A stretch of 64,000 nt of DNA from positions 62,001-126,000 of the forward strand of contig NZ_JASCXN010000023.1 of assembly GCF_030010625.1 (NCBI RefSeq), in the 5' to 3' direction. The translations under genes were made by a program, and so were the position numbers. Source of the stretch: Streptomyces sp. CC208A (GTDB lineage: Bacteria > Actinomycetota > Actinomycetes > Streptomycetales > Streptomycetaceae). Below, piece after piece: positions 61,472 to 64,000 of this stretch (its first letter is position 1; every line of letters begins with the position of its first letter). The notes under the pieces are model-generated. The model did not search any database, was not told the origin of the DNA, and saw only the letters and a list, made by a program, of their open reading frames with translations.

Positions 61472-62605
61472 TCAGCTCTTGGCCGCGGTGGCCTTGGTCG
61501 CCCTGGCGGTCTTGGCCGCCGTGGCCGGGACGGCCTTGGTGTCGTCCGCGCCTGCCGCACCCGCCGCGTCCGCCGTCTCGGTGCCGGCCTCGGCCTTCGC
61601 GGCCTCGGGGCGGACGCCGACGCCCAGCTTCTCCTTGATCTTCTTCTCGATCTCGTTGGCGAGGTCGGGGTTGTCCTTCAGGAAGTTGCGGGCGTTCTCC
61701 TTGCCCTGGCCGAGCTGGTCGCCCTCGTACGTGTACCAGGCGCCGGCCTTGCGGACGAAGCCGTGCTCCACGCCCATGTCGATCAGGCCGCCCTCGCGGC
61801 TGATGCCCTGGCCGTAGAGGATGTCGAACTCGGCCTGCTTGAACGGGGGCGCGACCTTGTTCTTCACGACCTTGCAGCGGGTGCGGTTGCCGACCGCCTC
61901 CGTGCCGTCCTTGAGGGTCTCGATGCGGCGGATGTCGATGCGCACCGAGGCGTAGAACTTGAGCGCGCGGCCACCGGTCGTGGTCTCCGGCGAGCCGAAC
62001 ATCACACCGATCTTCTCGCGGAGCTGGTTGATGAAGATCGCGGTGGTCTTGGACTGGTTGAGGGCGCTGGTGATCTTCCGGAGGGCCTGGCTCATCAGTC
62101 GGGCCTGGAGGCCCACGTGGGAGTCGCCCATCTCGCCCTCGATCTCCGCGCGCGGGACGAGCGCGGCGACGGAGTCGATGACGATGAGGTCGAGGGCGCC
62201 GGAGCGGACCAGCATGTCGACGATCTCGAGGGCCTGCTCGCCGTTGTCCGGCTGGGACAGGATGAGGTTGTCGATGTCGACGCCCAGCTTGCGGGCGTAC
62301 TCGGGGTCGAGGGCGTGCTCGGCGTCGACGAAGGCGACCTGTCCGCCGGCCTTCTGCGCGTTGGCCACGGCGTGCAGGGTCAGGGTCGTCTTGCCGGAGG
62401 ACTCCGGGCCGTAGATCTCCACGACGCGGCCACGCGGCAGACCACCGACGCCCAGGGCGACGTCGAGGGCGGTCGATCCGGTGGAGATCACCTCGATCGG
62501 CTCCTGGGTACGGTCGCCCATGCGCATCACGGCGCCCTTGCCGAATTGGCGTTCAATCTGTGCGAGCGCGGCGTCGAGCGCCTTCTCGCGGTCGGTTCCT
62601 GCCAT
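61472..62605 (-). CDS. recA: Recombinase RecA
   Basis: 377 residues, ATG with GGTGGAA upstream. ATP-dependent strand exchange and LexA coprotease. Walker A GPESSGKT (66-73), Walker B LIVIDSVAALVPRAEIEG, L1 loop GEMGDSHVGLQARLMSQALRK, and L2 region FINQLREKIGVMFGSPETTTGGRALKFYASVR are intact. The C-terminal extension after ~residue 330 is Ala/Lys-rich and genus-variable. A Cheo-type SOS element lies upstream. Followed four bases later by recX. Confidence 0.98.
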   Translation of the reverse strand: MAGTDREKALDAALAQIERQFGKGAVMRMGDRTQEPIEVISTGSTALDVALGVGGLPRGRVVEIYGPESSGKTTLTLHAVANAQKAGGQVAFVDAEHALDPEYARKLGVDIDNLILSQPDNGEQALEIVDMLVRSGALDLIVIDSVAALVPRAEIEGEMGDSHVGLQARLMSQALRKITSALNQSKTTAIFINQLREKIGVMFGSPETTTGGRALKFYASVRIDIRRIETLKDGTEAVGNRTRCKVVKNKVAPPFKQAEFDILYGQGISREGGLIDMGVEHGFVRKAGAWYTYEGDQLGQGKENARNFLKDNPDLANEIEKKIKEKLGVGVRPEAAKAEAGTETADAAGAAGADDTKAVPATAAKTARATKATAAKS

Positions 62606-62694
62606 GGGTTCCACCCGGGTTGCTTGAGTCGATCGCTTCATGTGAAAGACGCTAACCCCTGCCACTGACAACGGGCCCCCGCGTCCCTCCGACC

Positions 62695-62797
62695 TGTGGA
62701 CAACTCGCCGAGATGCCCGCGATTCCAAGGGCCGGAACCTTCATGAGAATGGATGTTCGATTTTAGTGTCAAGCGCGCCACGCGCTCCTGTGGACAA
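62695..62797 (-). promoter_or_regulatory. recA upstream region: SOS (Cheo-type) box and two DnaA boxes
   Basis: On the minus strand CGAACATCCATTCT (62746-62759) contains GAACATCCATTC, the element I recall as reported upstream of Streptomyces recA, a degenerate SOS box. TTGTCCACA, the Streptomyces DnaA-box consensus, occurs twice on the minus strand (62695-62703 and 62789-62797), bracketing it. Confidence 0.7.
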
Positions 62798-62802
62798 CAG
62801 TG

Positions 62803-62840
62803 ACGGCCCCGCGCCCGGATCGATCCGGGCGCGGGGCCGT
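62803..62840. terminator. Terminator between hypothetical gene and recA region
   Basis: 38-base perfect palindrome (19 bp per arm, ACGGCCCCGCGCCCGGATC), 26 bases past the stop of the hypothetical gene. Confidence 0.85.
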
Positions 62841-62866
62841 CCACCGATGAGGGCCGGAGGGGAGAC

Positions 62867-63496
62867 CTACTCCCCGTCCTCGTCCCACCCCGGGTCCAGT
62901 CCCGCCTCCCGGTCGGCGCGGTTCAGCGTCTCGCCGATCAGGCGGGTGGCGTAGTCGAGGTCCCCGGTGATCCGGTTGATGTGCTCGGCCAGCAGGAGCG
63001 CGGTGGCTTCCAGGGCGGTCATCTCCTCCTTGGTCCAGTCCCCGTACTGCTGCCGCCAGAGGCTGGGGCTCAGGCCGGTGCCGGCCGCGATCACCAGACC
63101 GGCCATGGTGGGGATCGCCTCGGGGCTGACGCTCCGGGGCATCATGCGCAGCGTGGCCACCAGGCTGGGCACCACGTACTCGATGACGTCCCGGTCGTGG
63201 TCCTCGTGGGCTCTCCGCAGCCACTTCATGAACATGAAGACGAGCGTGCAGGCACCGTCCAGCAGATCGTGGACACCCTGCAGGTCCAAGGACGCGGTGA
63301 GCTGGTCGAGCATCTGCTGCTCTTCGGGATCGGTTCCGGTCTTGCCGTCATGAATGGCCTTGAGCCGGGAGTCGATCACCATGAGCGCCCCGTCCACGTC
63401 ACCGGCGGGAGCGTAGCGGGGGTCGCAGGGCGATGGCACGGGCTTCCTCCTCGTCGACCGCGTCGGCGCGGTCAGTCCGTACGGTAGGAGGCTCAT
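62867..63496 (-). CDS. Conserved hypothetical protein upstream of recA
   Basis: 209 residues from the ATG of MSLLPYGLTAP; the ribosome binding site is weak, and a GTG at VDGALMVIDSRL is a possible later start. After a ~40-residue Pro/Arg-rich head the chain is almost entirely helical: LMVIDSRLKAIHDGKTGTDPEE, MLDQLTASLDLQGVHDLLDGACTLVFMFMKWLRRAHEDHD, YVVPSLVATLRMMP and TALEATALLLAEHINRI. An acidic tail ends it (DPGWDEDGE). No signal or clear membrane segment, no known domain. Function unknown. Confidence 0.7.
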   Translation of the reverse strand: MSLLPYGLTAPTRSTRRKPVPSPCDPRYAPAGDVDGALMVIDSRLKAIHDGKTGTDPEEQQMLDQLTASLDLQGVHDLLDGACTLVFMFMKWLRRAHEDHDRDVIEYVVPSLVATLRMMPRSVSPEAIPTMAGLVIAAGTGLSPSLWRQQYGDWTKEEMTALEATALLLAEHINRITGDLDYATRLIGETLNRADREAGLDPGWDEDGE

Positions 63497-63750
63497 CGGA
63501 CGGATTCCGGCGGAACCCGGGAAACGACCTTCAGACGACTGAACCGGACCCGGTGCGTTGACCGGCGGAAGGGCTGGCCGGAAGGGCCGTGCGGGCCCTC
63601 CGCGCCCAGGACGCCGGCTTTCCGCATGTGGCGCATAACAGACACCCGTGCTCTGCCGGCGGGCGGAGGGCGGAGACACGGAGGGGCGGACGCGGCCGCC
63701 GGAGCCGGAGGCCGTACCCCGTCCGACGCCAGGACATCCCGTCGCGCCGC

Positions 63751-64000
63751 TCACAGACAGCGGGCCGGACCGCCCTGCCCCACGGGCAGGAGGTCCGGAC
63801 GCTTGGCGGTCCGGCCGTCGCCGGAGGAGCGGCCTCGCACCCGGCGCACGATCCAGGGGCCGAGGAAGGATCCGGCCCAGGCGAGTTCTCCGGCGGCGAG
63901 GCGCAGGCCGGTGGGGGCCGGGCGAGGCGGCAGCGGGCGGGTCCAGCCGTCGTCGCTGTCCGGCAGGGCGAGCGCGTCGGCGACGGCGGCCGCGATGCGC
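63751..64000 (-). CDS. Unrecognised protein, C-terminal fragment (5' end beyond window)
   Basis: The last 83 codons of a gene entering from the right edge. The translation has strong G/C third-position bias and ends in GGPARCL. It contains RIAAAVADALALPDSDDGW, RPAPTGLRLAAGELAWAGSFLGPWIVRR, and then a basic tail. The segment LAWAGSFLGPWIV could be amphipathic or membrane-associated. I cannot assign a family from this part. Confidence 0.55.
   Translation of the reverse strand, partial: RIAAAVADALALPDSDDGWTRPLPPRPAPTGLRLAAGELAWAGSFLGPWIVRRVRGRSSGDGRTAKRPDLLPVGQGGPARCL

Noticed and set aside
63497..63750. N-terminal extension of the hypothetical protein upstream of recA
   Set aside because: The frame is open to 63754, but the added residues are low-complexity, there is no ribosome binding site, and it would run up to the stop of the next gene.

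Overview
The window is a high-GC actinobacterial chromosome segment, almost certainly Streptomyces. The evidence is the near-universal G/C in third codon positions, frequent GTG/TTG starts, and genus markers: the principal sigma factor HrdB with its Lys/Ala-rich N-terminal region, the sporulation regulator WhiH, the second RelA/SpoT homologue RshA, the nrdR-nrdJ class II ribonucleotide reductase pair, and the gluABCD glutamate importer beside its two-component system. Gene order matches the recA-to-hrdB block I remember from Streptomyces coelicolor. No rRNA, tRNA, insertion sequence, prophage or CRISPR array was seen, so this is mostly conserved core with a few accessory islands.

Layout. 1-3310: 3'-truncated secreted trypsin-like protease, hrdB, whiH (with a sigma-WhiG-like promoter). 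3471-8249: a fused ABC ATPase/membrane protein with degenerate catalytic motifs, a Nudix-type regulator, and a glycogen-debranching-type enzyme. 8365-14425: a DUF4192 protein, divergent to a RecQ helicase fused to a phosphoribosyltransferase-like domain, two unrecognised proteins, and RNase HII. 14840-20224: ADP-ribosylglycohydrolase, histidine phosphatase, an ABC-F protein divergent from a TetR regulator over a strong palindromic operator, a DUF4937 protein, and a TerD protein. 20341-27325: the DNA-precursor and SOS block of nrdJ, nrdR, lexA and a DinG-type helicase, with a recognisable NrdR box pair and SOS box.

27376-33862 holds a four-gene NRPS-independent siderophore operon (aminotransferase, NIS synthetase, N-acyltransferase, second NIS synthetase). 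It has no hydroxylase, decarboxylase or transporter, and its product cannot be predicted; it is the best candidate here for undescribed chemistry. 34203-36720 carries two tandem lipoprotein serine proteases that share an unrecognised tryptophan-rich pre-domain. 36847-48138 is housekeeping: hflX, an M1 peptidase, rshA, dapF, a membrane protein, miaA, a small acidic protein, an orphan Rv0909-type antitoxin, a LigB-like protein, and miaB.

48269-50001: a GlxA/AraC-type regulator followed by an isochorismatase-like hydrolase. 50021-51196: a four-carbon sugar-acid kinase, next to a minisatellite. 51767-58605 is a glutamate uptake locus: an orphan TAXI binding protein, GluK/GluR, and divergent gluABCD with an internal stem-loop after gluB. 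58919-60727: a flavin monooxygenase with a redoxin-like, disordered C-terminus. 60901-64000: recX, recA (SOS box and two DnaA-box matches upstream), a conserved hypothetical protein, and a partial unrecognised gene running off the right edge.
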